From contig WOUZ01000003.1 of the NCBI GenBank assembly GCA_009773165.1, positions 124,001 through 188,000 of the forward strand: a DNA stretch of 64,000 nucleotides. The letters run 5' to 3'. Positions 1 through 7,888 of the stretch are shown piece by piece. The position numbers and the translations under genes are program-made. The stretch is from Bacteroidota bacterium. Its GTDB lineage: Bacteria; Bacteroidota; Bacteroidia; Bacteroidales; F082. The notes beneath the pieces were generated by a model that did no database searches, was not told where the DNA came from, and was given only the letters and a program-made list of their open reading frames with translations. Every line of letters begins with the position of its first letter. Position 1 is the stretch's first letter.

Positions 1-716
1 AGTTTGCTATGTGCAACAGGTCCAATTATTTTAAGATTTGAGGGGGCTTTTTTTGCACAGAATTCATACGCTTCTCCACTCAGGCCTACAATAGTAAAAT
101 TGAGTTGAGGTATAGCTCGTGCAACTTCAATAAAAAAATCTACTCCTTTAATATAGAGTGTTTTTTCACGGCTGGCTAGGCAAACAGTTATCACATCTAT
201 TGCCCTTGGGCTGGTTTTTGCGATCAATGAATCTGGCTCAAAGCAATTATAAATGATCTGCGATTTTGAACCTAAATGTGTTGAAACGTTTTTAAAGAGT
301 GCCTCTGCAGTAAATTGACTCACAGGCAATAAGAGGTTTGCGTATTTTGTTGTAAGCCAAACACTTAACCTGCCAAATAGTTTGGTTTTTGTCCCATATT
401 TGTATTTTGGCACATATGCTGCATCAACTCCGCCAATAACTATAATGCTTTTTTTATGAAAAAGTCTACCTAAAATAACAGGTATTACTGCATGAAAATC
501 GGCAAACCAAATGTAAATCACATCATGCTTCGAGATGTTTCTTAGGAGAAAGAGTAACAATTTTATTAGTTCTCGTATAACTCCCAGGCCTTTAATTGTC
601 CGAAGTAGATATGTGTCGATGGTGAATTTTTCCGATAGCAGCATTTCATCCCTCCGGATAAAAGAAGAGTTTAAATGTTTTATGAACAAAACCCTTGTTT
701 TTTTGCTTTCACTCAT
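1..716 (-). CDS. Glycosyltransferase, GT-B fold (GT1/GT4-like), 3' end outside window
   Basis: About 238 residues are visible, reading from the ATG at 716 towards position 1, and the frame runs off the window. The N-terminal Rossmann half has a stretch reading DVIYIWFADFHAVIPV, which looks like the acceptor domain of GT4 enzymes. The second half starts near residue 175 and includes KGVDFFIEVARAIP and FTIVGLSG, the usual start of the nucleotide-sugar-binding domain. It probably transfers a sugar from a nucleotide-sugar donor to an envelope glycan; donor and acceptor cannot be told. The start overlaps the YihY stop by 8 bases (ATGAGTGA), which suggests translational coupling. The family call is moderately secure because the donor-binding motif lies beyond the window. 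Confidence 0.72.
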   Translation of the reverse strand, partial: MSESKKTRVLFIKHLNSSFIRRDEMLLSEKFTIDTYLLRTIKGLGVIRELIKLLLFLLRNISKHDVIYIWFADFHAVIPVILGRLFHKKSIIVIGGVDAAYVPKYKYGTKTKLFGRLSVWLTTKYANLLLPVSQFTAEALFKNVSTHLGSKSQIIYNCFEPDSLIAKTSPRAIDVITVCLASREKTLYIKGVDFFIEVARAIPQLNFTIVGLSGEAYEFCAKKAPSNLKIIGPVAHSK

Positions 717-1680
717 TCTCCGGCAAACTATGTGTTAAAGAATTTATGGGGTGAATTGAACCTGATTTTGCTTTTGCGATGCTTACGTTTAACTCGAACC
801 CAATCATCAGGATAAATGCATTGAAAAACAGCCAGATCAAAAAGATTATAAGAGTACCAATTGATCCGTACAAGGCGTTATAGTTCGAGAAATTGGTTAT
901 ATAATAATTAAACCCAAGAGTACCAAGAATCAATAATGCAGTGGAAAGAATAGATCCCGGACTGAAAAAATGATATTCTTTTCGGCGTGCAGGCCCAAAA
1001 TAATACAAAAACGAAACGCTGAAAAAGGTTAATGCCAGCGTAATAATCCATTGTATTATTTCAAGAAGAATAACAGTGAAATCACTGGCTACAAGTCGTT
1101 TAAGGATCATCCAATCAATAAAAGTGCTACCCATAGTTATGAGAGCAATGGCCAAAACAACAAGAAAAGAAAGTACTACCATCAAAAAGATCGCAATCAA
1201 GCGTTGTTGAATCCATGTTTTCGTTTCAGTGATATGCCACGACCCGTTAAAACCATCAATTATCGCACTGATACCGTTCGTACTAAAAATAAACGTTAGT
1301 AAAAAGCTTAACGAAAGCAGTCCGGAGTTCTGTTTTGTGACGATCTCAAAAATCGTTTTTTCTACCATTACATACGTGTCCGGAGGAATAATTTCGGCGA
1401 ACAGATCGAGTAACGATGTTTGGAAATTTGCAATAGGGATGTATGGAATAAGGGTGAAGATAAAAAGTATGAAAGGAAAAATAGCCAGAAAGAAACTGAA
1501 TGCAATAGCCGCAGCACGAACTGAAATAGATCCTTTGAATAGTCCATTTATAAAAAATACCAGAACATCATAAAGTGGAACTCCTTCAAAACCTGGAAGT
1601 ACGATTTTACGCAAAACCTCAACGAACCGATCACGCCAGGTGATATACTTCCGGATATGATGTTGTTGAATGATTTTCAT
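709..1680 (-). CDS. YihY/virulence factor BrkB family inner-membrane protein
   Basis: A 323-residue polytopic membrane protein with about six hydrophobic segments. The family signature RAAAIAFSFFLAIFPF lies near residues 55-70, and a glycine/proline-rich loop (YYFGPARRKEYHFFSPGS) lies around residues 225-245. The family was once annotated as ribonuclease BN, but that activity belongs to another protein; its function is unknown and a transport role is only suspected. It lies 134 bases downstream of nadC on the same strand and overlaps the following glycosyltransferase by 8 bases. It could be transcribed with either neighbour; I see no clear TAnnTTTG motif in the 134-base gap. Confidence 0.85.
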   Translation of the reverse strand: MKIIQQHHIRKYITWRDRFVEVLRKIVLPGFEGVPLYDVLVFFINGLFKGSISVRAAAIAFSFFLAIFPFILFIFTLIPYIPIANFQTSLLDLFAEIIPPDTYVMVEKTIFEIVTKQNSGLLSLSFLLTFIFSTNGISAIIDGFNGSWHITETKTWIQQRLIAIFLMVVLSFLVVLAIALITMGSTFIDWMILKRLVASDFTVILLEIIQWIITLALTFFSVSFLYYFGPARRKEYHFFSPGSILSTALLILGTLGFNYYITNFSNYNALYGSIGTLIIFLIWLFFNAFILMIGFELNVSIAKAKSGSIHPINSLTHSLPENE

Positions 1681-1814
1681 GCTTTAAAGTTCAATATGCC
1701 TTAAAAATAAACGAAATAAATTGGATTTAAAAAAAGATTCCTTTGTGAAACTAAGAGATCAACGAACAGGTTTAATTCTTTGGTAAGTTTGATTTCTTTT
1801 AGGTGATTAATTGG

Positions 1815-2663
1815 CTAGACGACAGCACGCAGACTCATGTCGAGGCTTTTAATTTGATGTGTTAAAGCACCAACTGAGATGAAATCAACACCTGTTTCAG
1901 CATATTCCCGCAGCGTTTGTTCAGTGATGCCTCCTGAAGCTTCGGTTTCAAACTTTCCGTTTATGATTTTGATAGCATTCTGAAGGTTGGCTGGACTAAA
2001 ATTGTCAAGCATAACACGCTGTATTCCATCTAACTGCATTACTTCATTTAGTTCGTCGAAATTCCTGACTTCTATTTCTATCTCAAGTTTTTTACCGTTG
2101 GATTTCAGATAATCTTTTGTTCGCTCAACAGCTGCTTTGATACCTCCTGCAAAATCAATATGATTATTTTTGATCAGAATCATGTCGAAAAGACCAAATC
2201 GATGATTGTATCCACCTCCCAGACGAACCGCCAACTTCTCGAAAATACGCATGTTGGGTGTTGTTTTTCTGGTGTCAAGGAGTCGGGTTGGCAATCCTTC
2301 CAGTAACTGAACCAGTTGGAATGCGTGCGAAGCAATTCCGCTCATCCGCTGAATATAGTTCAGTACAAGTCGTTCAGCAGTTAAGATAGAACGCACAGGA
2401 CCAGTAACTTCGAAGGCGATGTCGCCCACATAAACATACGATCCATCTGCAATATGTGAATGAAACTTGATTAATGGATCAAATTCCCTAAAAACGATTT
2501 CAGCCACCTGAACACCTGCCAGTATTCCTTCCTCCTTAATAAGTAATTTGGCTTTTCCCATGGCTTCGGCCGGAATCGTAGCAAGAGAAGTGTGATCACC
2601 ATCACCAACATCTTCCTGAATAGCCAGTCGAATTAATTCTTCAACAGATAATAATTGACTCAT
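1815..2663 (-). CDS. nadC: Nicotinate-nucleotide pyrophosphorylase (carboxylating)
   Basis: A 282-residue cytoplasmic enzyme that converts quinolinate and PRPP to nicotinate mononucleotide, CO2 and pyrophosphate in de novo NAD synthesis. The family signature is intact: RKTTPNMRIFEKLAVRLGGG followed by NHRFGLFDMILIKNNHI at about residues 132-168, and the C-terminal ASGGIT and ISVGALTH phosphate-binding segments. The length is normal. Its ATG overlaps the stop of the upstream DUF4783 gene by 4 bases (ATGA), so the two are probably co-translated. nadA and nadB are not in the window. The identification is firm. Confidence 0.96.
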   Translation of the reverse strand: MSQLLSVEELIRLAIQEDVGDGDHTSLATIPAEAMGKAKLLIKEEGILAGVQVAEIVFREFDPLIKFHSHIADGSYVYVGDIAFEVTGPVRSILTAERLVLNYIQRMSGIASHAFQLVQLLEGLPTRLLDTRKTTPNMRIFEKLAVRLGGGYNHRFGLFDMILIKNNHIDFAGGIKAAVERTKDYLKSNGKKLEIEIEVRNFDELNEVMQLDGIQRVMLDNFSPANLQNAIKIINGKFETEASGGITEQTLREYAETGVDFISVGALTHQIKSLDMSLRAVV

Positions 2664-3082
2664 TTCCTTTTTATGTTGAAAATATGCATGTAATACTTTT
2701 CTTTTTCCTTGTTGGCAACAACATATATATAATAGGTGAGCGATTTGGAATAATAATCTCCGATGAAATAACTTGTGTTAGCTCCTGTTGTTCCCTGTTG
2801 ACGGATGCGAACGCTGTCAGCAGGGTTGTTTTGAAAGAAATCAGCAAGCATCATCACAGCCTGTGTTTTGTTGAAGTTGCCTTTTTGTGAAAGCAGCTCG
2901 ATAGCTACCATATTGCTGAAACTTGCTCCAAGTTTTTTCGATTCACTCTTTTCTATAAACGAAATCCAGTCCTTAAATTCTGGAACAGACTGTTGTGCCG
3001 ATATCTTAAAGTGCACCCCAAAAAACAATACACATAGTAAAATGTGCAGCCGATACGAGTGTATTAACAGTTTTTTAGCCAT
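2660..3082 (-). CDS. DUF4783 secreted protein, nadC-linked
   Basis: About 140 residues with an N-terminal signal peptide (hydrophobic LHILLCVLFFGVHF, cleavage likely after KISA). The mature part resembles DUF4783, a small alpha/beta domain of unknown function found in Bacteroidota and commonly next to nadC. I prefer the ATG at 3082 over the one at 3091. A minus-strand -7 motif (TATTTTTG, 3108 to 3101) would start transcription near 3094, leaving almost no leader for the earlier ATG, and the later ATG places a lysine pair directly before the signal sequence. It overlaps nadC by 4 bases. The link to NAD synthesis is positional only. Confidence 0.78.
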   Translation of the reverse strand: MAKKLLIHSYRLHILLCVLFFGVHFKISAQQSVPEFKDWISFIEKSESKKLGASFSNMVAIELLSQKGNFNKTQAVMMLADFFQNNPADSVRIRQQGTTGANTSYFIGDYYSKSLTYYIYVVANKEKEKYYMHIFNIKRK

Positions 3083-3100
3083 TGATTCCAATTAGGACAT

Positions 3101-3108
3101 CAAAAATA
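3101..3108 (-). promoter_or_regulatory. Bacteroidota -7 promoter element for DUF4783-nadC
   Basis: On the minus strand this reads TATTTTTG, matching TAnnTTTG. It lies 19 bases upstream of the preferred DUF4783 start. I see no clear TTG -33 element at the usual 19-21 base spacing, so confidence is moderate. Confidence 0.5.
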
Positions 3109-3309
3109 CAATATAATATCATTCGGAATGCTCGTAGCAATAGCCTTTTCATGCTTTACACACCTAATTTGAAGATACGAAATGAGATTCACCACTTAAT
3201 GTTGAATAAACAATTGATAATAAGTTAAGTGCAAAGTAATTTTCAATGTTTTCATCTGAATTATTGTGTCGGATTCTTTACAATTGACTATGTGTTTATA
3301 AATTATCTT

Positions 3310-3317
3310 TACCTTTG
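3310..3317 (+). promoter_or_regulatory. Bacteroidota -7 promoter element for the 3347 lipoprotein gene
   Basis: TACCTTTG matches TAnnTTTG and lies 30 bases before the ATG at 3347. A TTG at 3284-3286 could be the -33 element, with a slightly long spacing of 23 bases. Confidence 0.55.
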
Positions 3318-3346
3318 ACAATCTCAAACATGTAATTTTTACCGGG

Positions 3347-4072
3347 ATGAAACTATTAAAACGATTCATGTATTTTCCAGTCATATTAACGACTTCCTTT
3401 TTTTTGTTTCTTGTTTCTTGTGAAGCGCCAAAAGAGGAGTCGCAAACAGAAAAATTTGAAAAAGACCTCCAGAGTTTTAACAAACGAATGGATAATATTG
3501 GTCAGACTATTGATATTCTGGATGCCATGCAGACAGAACTTGATCAATTGGAGTCACTTAGGGCTAATGGAAAAATATCGGAAAGTGAGTACAATACACG
3601 CTCCAATGAGGTGAAAGATACCTATGGCAGAGCAATGGCACGTAAAGATAACTTACAACCTGCCAAGGGTTTGCCTCAATGGGCAATGAATATCGGGCTA
3701 ACAGAACCATCAGGTTTGATCTTGGATGCAGAATACTCGCAGATAACTACAGTTGAAAACAAGGAAGAAGGTTTCAACTCGGTGCTGCTCGTTTATACAG
3801 GTTCGTATGATTTAGCTATGAAAGAAGCAACGCGTATTGCCCGTCAGGCTGGTATCCCAATTAGTAAAGATTTTATTCAGGCAAAGGAATTATCTGAAAC
3901 TTACAATACGACTCCTGTTAAAGGAATCGCTTATATGAATTTTGATCCTTTTATAAAAGATGCACCTATTAATATATCGATAACCGTTGACGAAACAGGC
4001 ATGCTTACTATCAGCGCTGTTGATGTTGAACAGATGAGACGGCAGTTTGATAACGGAGCCTCTCCCGAATAG
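3347..4072 (+). CDS. Predicted lipoprotein with N-terminal coiled coil, function unknown
   Basis: A 241-residue protein with a type II signal peptide: basic start MKLLKRF, hydrophobic core, and lipobox FLVSC with the lipidated Cys25 followed by EAPKE. Residues 30-100 are charged and heptad-like (KFEKDLQSFNKRMDNI), which suggests a coiled coil. Residues 110-235 look like a compact alpha/beta domain. I do not recognise a named family. A -7 promoter motif lies 30 bases upstream. The next gene, a short-chain dehydrogenase, starts 39 bases downstream and may be cotranscribed, but nothing in the sequence ties their functions together. Confidence 0.75.
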   Translation: MKLLKRFMYFPVILTTSFFLFLVSCEAPKEESQTEKFEKDLQSFNKRMDNIGQTIDILDAMQTELDQLESLRANGKISESEYNTRSNEVKDTYGRAMARKDNLQPAKGLPQWAMNIGLTEPSGLILDAEYSQITTVENKEEGFNSVLLVYTGSYDLAMKEATRIARQAGIPISKDFIQAKELSETYNTTPVKGIAYMNFDPFIKDAPINISITVDETGMLTISAVDVEQMRRQFDNGASPE

Positions 4073-4111
4073 CTTTAATCAAAGGAGTTACATTTTTTCA
4101 GAACAGGTAAA

Positions 4112-4801
4112 ATGGATATTGTTGTAACAGGTTGTAGCAGAGGTATAGGCTTTGAGTTGGTTAAGCAACTGGCGAAAGTTGGCGACAGGAGAATTGTTGC
4201 GATTTCAAGGCAGGTTGCCTCAATCGAATCAATAAAGAATGACTACCCGGCGCAGATCCTGCCGTTTTCACTTGATTTGACTTCCCCTGCCTTTTCTGAG
4301 TCATTGATCAGTTTTGTGACTCACCATCAGTTAAAACCTGAAATACTCATAAATAACGCTGGCTACCTTGTTAATAAGCCATTTTCAGAGCTAATCGCCT
4401 CCGATTTTGATGCAACGTTTCATGTAAACGTTAAAGGCCCATTTCAACTTATCCAGCTTTTATTGCCCTATTTTGCTGTCAATGCTCATATCGTTAATAT
4501 TGGAAGTATGGGTGGTTTTCAGGGAAGTGTGAAGTTTCCCGGACTTTCACTTTACAGCGCAAGTAAAGGTGCATTGGCAATTTTGACTGAGTGTTTGGCA
4601 GAAGAGTTGAAAGAACAGAACCTTCGTTTTAATTGCCTGGCTTTGGGTTCTGCTAATACCGAAATGCTCAATGAGGCATTCCCGGGATATAAAGCTCCGG
4701 TTGAAGCAGCTGAGATGGCTGAATTTATTTGCAATTTTGCCTTTAATGCATCTTCTTTTTTTAATGGCAAGGTGATACCAGTCTCAAGTTCAACGCCTTA
4801 A
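4112..4801 (+). CDS. Short-chain dehydrogenase/reductase (SDR), classical type
   Basis: A 229-residue NAD(P)-dependent oxidoreductase with a Rossmann fold. The cofactor motif TGCSRGIG is at residues 6-13, the NNAG motif at 81-84, and the catalytic triad is Ser132 with Tyr148 and Lys152 in the sequence YSASK. The protein is slightly short for classical SDRs (about 250 residues), with a brief C-terminal substrate loop. The substrate cannot be read from the sequence. It starts 39 bases after the lipoprotein gene and is followed after 16 bases by the RseC-like gene, so the three may form one transcript. Confidence 0.87.
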   Translation: MDIVVTGCSRGIGFELVKQLAKVGDRRIVAISRQVASIESIKNDYPAQILPFSLDLTSPAFSESLISFVTHHQLKPEILINNAGYLVNKPFSELIASDFDATFHVNVKGPFQLIQLLLPYFAVNAHIVNIGSMGGFQGSVKFPGLSLYSASKGALAILTECLAEELKEQNLRFNCLALGSANTEMLNEAFPGYKAPVEAAEMAEFICNFAFNASSFFNGKVIPVSSSTP

Positions 4802-4817
4802 ATCATTTCAAAACAAA

Positions 4818-5267
4818 ATGAACTCCAATCAATCTATTATAGAACATCCGGGGATGGTGGTGAAAGTACTTGAAAATTCGATTGAAGTAATGATCCTTTC
4901 GCAATCCGCCTGCGCGAGTTGTCACGCTAAAGGTGCTTGTACAGCCGCTGATATGGAAGAAAAAATTGTTAGTATCGATAAAAGTCAACCACATTCCTAT
5001 CAAGTGGGAAATCAGGTGACTGTTTTTATGCAGCAAAAAATGGGAACACTTGCTGTTCTTTTTGGATATATATTCCCCTTTGTATTTATGCTCATCACCC
5101 TGATCGTATTGTTAGCTAATGGTTTTAGCGAGGGGGTTGCCGGTTTGTCATCCTTGGCTGGACTCCTTTTCTATTATGTGGTTTTATTTCTTTTCAGAGC
5201 TAAAATAAGTAACAAATTCGTTTTTGCTATCAAAGATGAGTTGCCTCACGATCTATCACTTGAATAG
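4818..5267 (+). CDS. RseC/MucC-like protein linked to the Rnf operon
   Basis: A 149-residue membrane protein with a short cytoplasmic N-terminus carrying a Cys cluster (Cys32, Cys35, Cys41 in SACASCHAKGAC) and two transmembrane segments at about 75-100 and 108-128. This layout is that of the SoxR-reducing-system RseC family. In other bacteria RseC works with the Rsx/Rnf complex in reducing SoxR or modulating sigma-E; in Bacteroidota the gene commonly precedes rnfB. The thiols may hold a metal or Fe-S cluster, which is inference. A 308-base gap with its own promoter-like motif separates it from rnfB, so the two can be regulated separately. Confidence 0.82.
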   Translation: MNSNQSIIEHPGMVVKVLENSIEVMILSQSACASCHAKGACTAADMEEKIVSIDKSQPHSYQVGNQVTVFMQQKMGTLAVLFGYIFPFVFMLITLIVLLANGFSEGVAGLSSLAGLLFYYVVLFLFRAKISNKFVFAIKDELPHDLSLE

Positions 5268-5502
5268 ATTTCCTTTTAAATGAAGTCAGAATTGTCTTCT
5301 TCTTTGAATATGATCTAAATTACTGATTATCTGTTAATTTAGAAAGTTTCTAAACTAATTCTTAAGCCTATTGATAATCAGCTGGTTTCGTTTTGTCAAA
5401 ACCTGCTTTTTCTATATGTTTCAAATTTATATATCAGAATATCAATTGTTTAGCTAAAGATCGTCAGATTATCTATAAAAGGAACGATTCAACCAAAAAG
5501 TA

Positions 5503-5510
5503 TACTTTTG
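5503..5510 (+). promoter_or_regulatory. -7 promoter element of the rnf operon
   Basis: TACTTTTG matches the Bacteroidota TAnnTTTG motif, 65 bases upstream of the rnfB GTG. I see no clear -33 TTG at the expected spacing. Confidence 0.5.
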
Positions 5511-5512
5511 TA

Positions 5513-5552
5513 TTGCTGTTTATTTATTAACAGCAAACCAGATTATAATCTG
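5513..5552. promoter_or_regulatory. Two adjacent inverted repeats in the rnfB leader
   Basis: The first is TTGCTGTT (5513-5520), an 8-base loop, then AACAGCAA (5529-5536), a perfect 8-bp inverted repeat. Two bases later comes the 14-bp perfect palindrome CAGATTATAATCTG (5539-5552). They sit between the -7 motif and the GTG start, a position suited to a repressor operator or a leader hairpin. No regulator is identified. Confidence 0.5.
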
Positions 5553-5575
5553 AGATATCATTAAAAGTTAAAAAC

Positions 5576-6532
5576 GTGAACGATATTTTACTTTTCACAG
5601 TACTCACATTGGGTTTGTTAGGAACAGTTTTAGCAGTGATTTTATATTTCGTTGCGCAGAAATTCAAGGTTATCGAAGATCCAAAAATTGACCTGGTAGA
5701 AGACGTGCTGCCAAAAGCTAATTGTGGTGGTTGTGGCTTTCCGGGTTGTCGTAGTTTTGCTGAGGTTTCTGTAAAATCGGCTGATGAAAAAAGAAATCTT
5801 GAAGGATTGAATTGTCCGGTTGGTGGAAATGATGTCATGAAGCAAGTGGCTGATATATTGGGACTTGAAGTTGAGGAACAAGAGCCATTAATAGCTGTTA
5901 TCCGTTGTAATGGGTCGCATGCAAATGCGCCATCAAAAGTTCTTTATGACGGGCCAGCTTCCTGTTCTTTCGCACATAACTTATTTGCGGGTGAAGGTGG
6001 TTGCCAGTTTGGTTGTCTTGGATTGGGTGATTGTGTGGTTTCATGTGATTTTGATGCCATTCATATGAATCCTGAGACAGGTTTGCCCGAAGTGAACGAC
6101 AAATGTATCGCCTGTGGAGCATGTGTAAAGGCCTGTCCCAGAGCTATTATCGAACTCAGGCATAAAGGCAAAAAAGACCGACGCATTTTTGTAAGTTGTG
6201 TTAATAAAGAAAAAGGCGGCCCTGCAAAGAAAAATTGTAGTGTAGCATGTATCGGATGCTCCAAGTGTCAGCAAGTTTGTCCGTTTGATGCTATTATCAT
6301 GGCAAACAATTTGGCTTATATTGATTTTGAAAAATGCAAATTATGCCGTAAATGTGTGGAAGTTTGCCCAACAGATGCCATACATGAGATCAATTTCCCA
6401 TTGCGTAAGGCAAAAGCCGAAACCGATCAAACAGCCGAAAAGAAGGAACGCGCTGTTAAGGAAGTGGCAGCCACTGTAAGTGATGCCATTAGTCCCTCTG
6501 TAAACGAATCAGATACTGAAAACAAAGCATAA
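5576..6532 (+). CDS. rnfB: Rnf complex subunit B, multi-cluster ferredoxin
   Basis: A 318-residue membrane-anchored iron-sulfur subunit, one TM helix at residues 5-26. The RnfB-specific cluster uses Cys50, Cys53, Cys58 and Cys80 (NCGGCGFPGC). It is followed by four ferredoxin-type Cys groups: CQFGCLGLGDCVVSC, CIACGACVKACP, CIGCSKCQQVCP and CKLCRKCVEVCP. It receives electrons from ferredoxin, or passes them to it, in the ion-translocating ferredoxin:NAD+ oxidoreductase. It is much longer than the roughly 190-residue E. coli RsxB, because of the additional clusters and an acidic/basic tail (residues 285-318). The start is GTG; no ATG fits ahead of the TM helix. rnfC follows after 12 bases. Confidence 0.95.
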   Translation: MNDILLFTVLTLGLLGTVLAVILYFVAQKFKVIEDPKIDLVEDVLPKANCGGCGFPGCRSFAEVSVKSADEKRNLEGLNCPVGGNDVMKQVADILGLEVEEQEPLIAVIRCNGSHANAPSKVLYDGPASCSFAHNLFAGEGGCQFGCLGLGDCVVSCDFDAIHMNPETGLPEVNDKCIACGACVKACPRAIIELRHKGKKDRRIFVSCVNKEKGGPAKKNCSVACIGCSKCQQVCPFDAIIMANNLAYIDFEKCKLCRKCVEVCPTDAIHEINFPLRKAKAETDQTAEKKERAVKEVAATVSDAISPSVNESDTENKA

Positions 6533-6544
6533 GCAAGGTTTGGT

Positions 6545-7879
6545 ATGAATAAGTTAAGAACATTTACAATTGGTGGTGTACATCCAAAAGAAAACAAACT
6601 ATCGGAACAATCTTCTATCACGGTTCTTCCATTGCCAAAGCAGCTTGTGATTCCTCTTGGACAAAATCTTGGAGCTCCCCCAAAACCTGTTGTTAAAAAA
6701 GGTGATGAGGTAAAAACAGGTCAGCTTCTTGCTCGTGCTGAAGCTTTTATATCAGCAAACATACATTCACCCGCCAGCGGTAAGATAGCTAAAATAGATG
6801 AGGCAATGGATGCTTCGGGCTATAAACGTCAGGCTATTATTATTGATGTTACCGGCGATGAGTGGGTTGAAGGAATAGAAACAAGTACTTCACTAAATAA
6901 AGAAATTTCGCTTTCGAAGCAAGAAATAATCAGCCGAATTAAAGAATGCGGCTTGGTAGGATTAGGTGGTGCAACCTTTCCTACACATGTGAAGATGATG
7001 ATTCCAGAAGGAAAGATAGCTGAATACTTGATAATTAACGGCGTTGAATGCGAGCCCTATTTAACCTCCGACCATCGGCTCATGCTCGAAAAAGGTGATG
7101 AAATGTTGGTAGGGATTCAGATAATGATGAAAGCGCTTGGAACAGAAAAGGCAATTATAGGTATCGAAAACAATAAACCGGATGCTATTGCACATCTTAA
7201 AAAACTTGCTGTCAACTACAACGGAATCAGTATTCAACCTTTGAAGGTTAAATACCCTCAAGGTGGTGAAAAACAGCTTATAAAAGCAGTCGTAAACAGG
7301 GAAGTGCCCTCTGGAAAACTCCCAATAGAAGTTGGTTGTGTCGTTTCAAATGTTGGAACTGCATTTGCTGTTTATGAAGCTGTTCAAAAAAACAAACCGT
7401 TAATTGAAAGGGTTGTGACGGTAACAGGTACCTCACTTTCCAAACCTTCAAACTTTTTGGTTCGCGTCGGGACGCCCGTTTCCGACCTGATTGCTGCTGC
7501 CGGCGGTCTTCCTGAAGACACAGGAAAACTTATCAATGGTGGACCGATGATGGGAAAAGCTGTCAGCAGCCCTGATATCCCAATTGTTAAAGGATCTTCA
7601 GGGATTTTGTTGATAAAAAAAGTTGAGAGCAAACGCTCAACACCACAATCATGTATCAGGTGCTCAAAATGTACGGTGGTGTGTCCGATGGGTCTGGAAC
7701 CCTATTTGCTTGCAAAGCTTTCAAAATTAAGTGTTTATGATAAGGCTGAGAAAGAACGGATTATGGATTGCATTGAATGTGGTTCATGTCAGTTTACGTG
7801 TCCTTCTTCGTTGCCTTTGCTCGATTTCTTACGTCTCGGCAAGCAAAGAGTGGGTCATTTAATAAGAACAAGAAAATAA
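6545..7879 (+). CDS. rnfC: Rnf complex subunit C, NADH-binding SLBB/ferredoxin protein
   Basis: A 444-residue peripheral subunit thought to hold the FMN/NADH site of Rnf. The N-terminus (residues 30-80, FGQ-like GQNLGAPPKPVVKKGD) is the RnfC barrel-sandwich domain. The nucleotide-binding region includes GLGGATFPTHVK and NGVECEPYLTSDHRLM (about residues 140-180). An SLBB domain follows, and two [4Fe-4S] motifs, CIRCSKCTVVCP and CIECGSCQFTCP, lie at about 373-425. The C-terminus is short and lacks the long alanine-rich tail of gammaproteobacterial RnfC. It is tightly spaced between rnfB and rnfD (12 and 9 bases). Confidence 0.96.
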   Translation: MNKLRTFTIGGVHPKENKLSEQSSITVLPLPKQLVIPLGQNLGAPPKPVVKKGDEVKTGQLLARAEAFISANIHSPASGKIAKIDEAMDASGYKRQAIIIDVTGDEWVEGIETSTSLNKEISLSKQEIISRIKECGLVGLGGATFPTHVKMMIPEGKIAEYLIINGVECEPYLTSDHRLMLEKGDEMLVGIQIMMKALGTEKAIIGIENNKPDAIAHLKKLAVNYNGISIQPLKVKYPQGGEKQLIKAVVNREVPSGKLPIEVGCVVSNVGTAFAVYEAVQKNKPLIERVVTVTGTSLSKPSNFLVRVGTPVSDLIAAAGGLPEDTGKLINGGPMMGKAVSSPDIPIVKGSSGILLIKKVESKRSTPQSCIRCSKCTVVCPMGLEPYLLAKLSKLSVYDKAEKERIMDCIECGSCQFTCPSSLPLLDFLRLGKQRVGHLIRTRK

Positions 7880-7888
7880 GTTGATCAT

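Larger units (their letters stand above)
5268..5575 (+). other. 308-base intergenic region before rnfB
   Basis: There is no credible gene here. The first 230 bases are AT-rich without recognisable structure. The last 75 bases hold a -7 promoter motif at 5503-5510 and two adjacent inverted repeats (5513-5552), described separately. Confidence 0.7.

Noticed and set aside
709-1680. Ribonuclease BN function for the YihY protein
   Set aside because: The old name is a misassignment; true RNase BN/Z is a metallo-beta-lactamase fold, not this membrane family.
5642-6274. Open antisense frames over rnfB
   Set aside because: They mirror the codon pattern of rnfB, have no promoter motif, signal or recognisable domain, and would overlap a strongly conserved gene.
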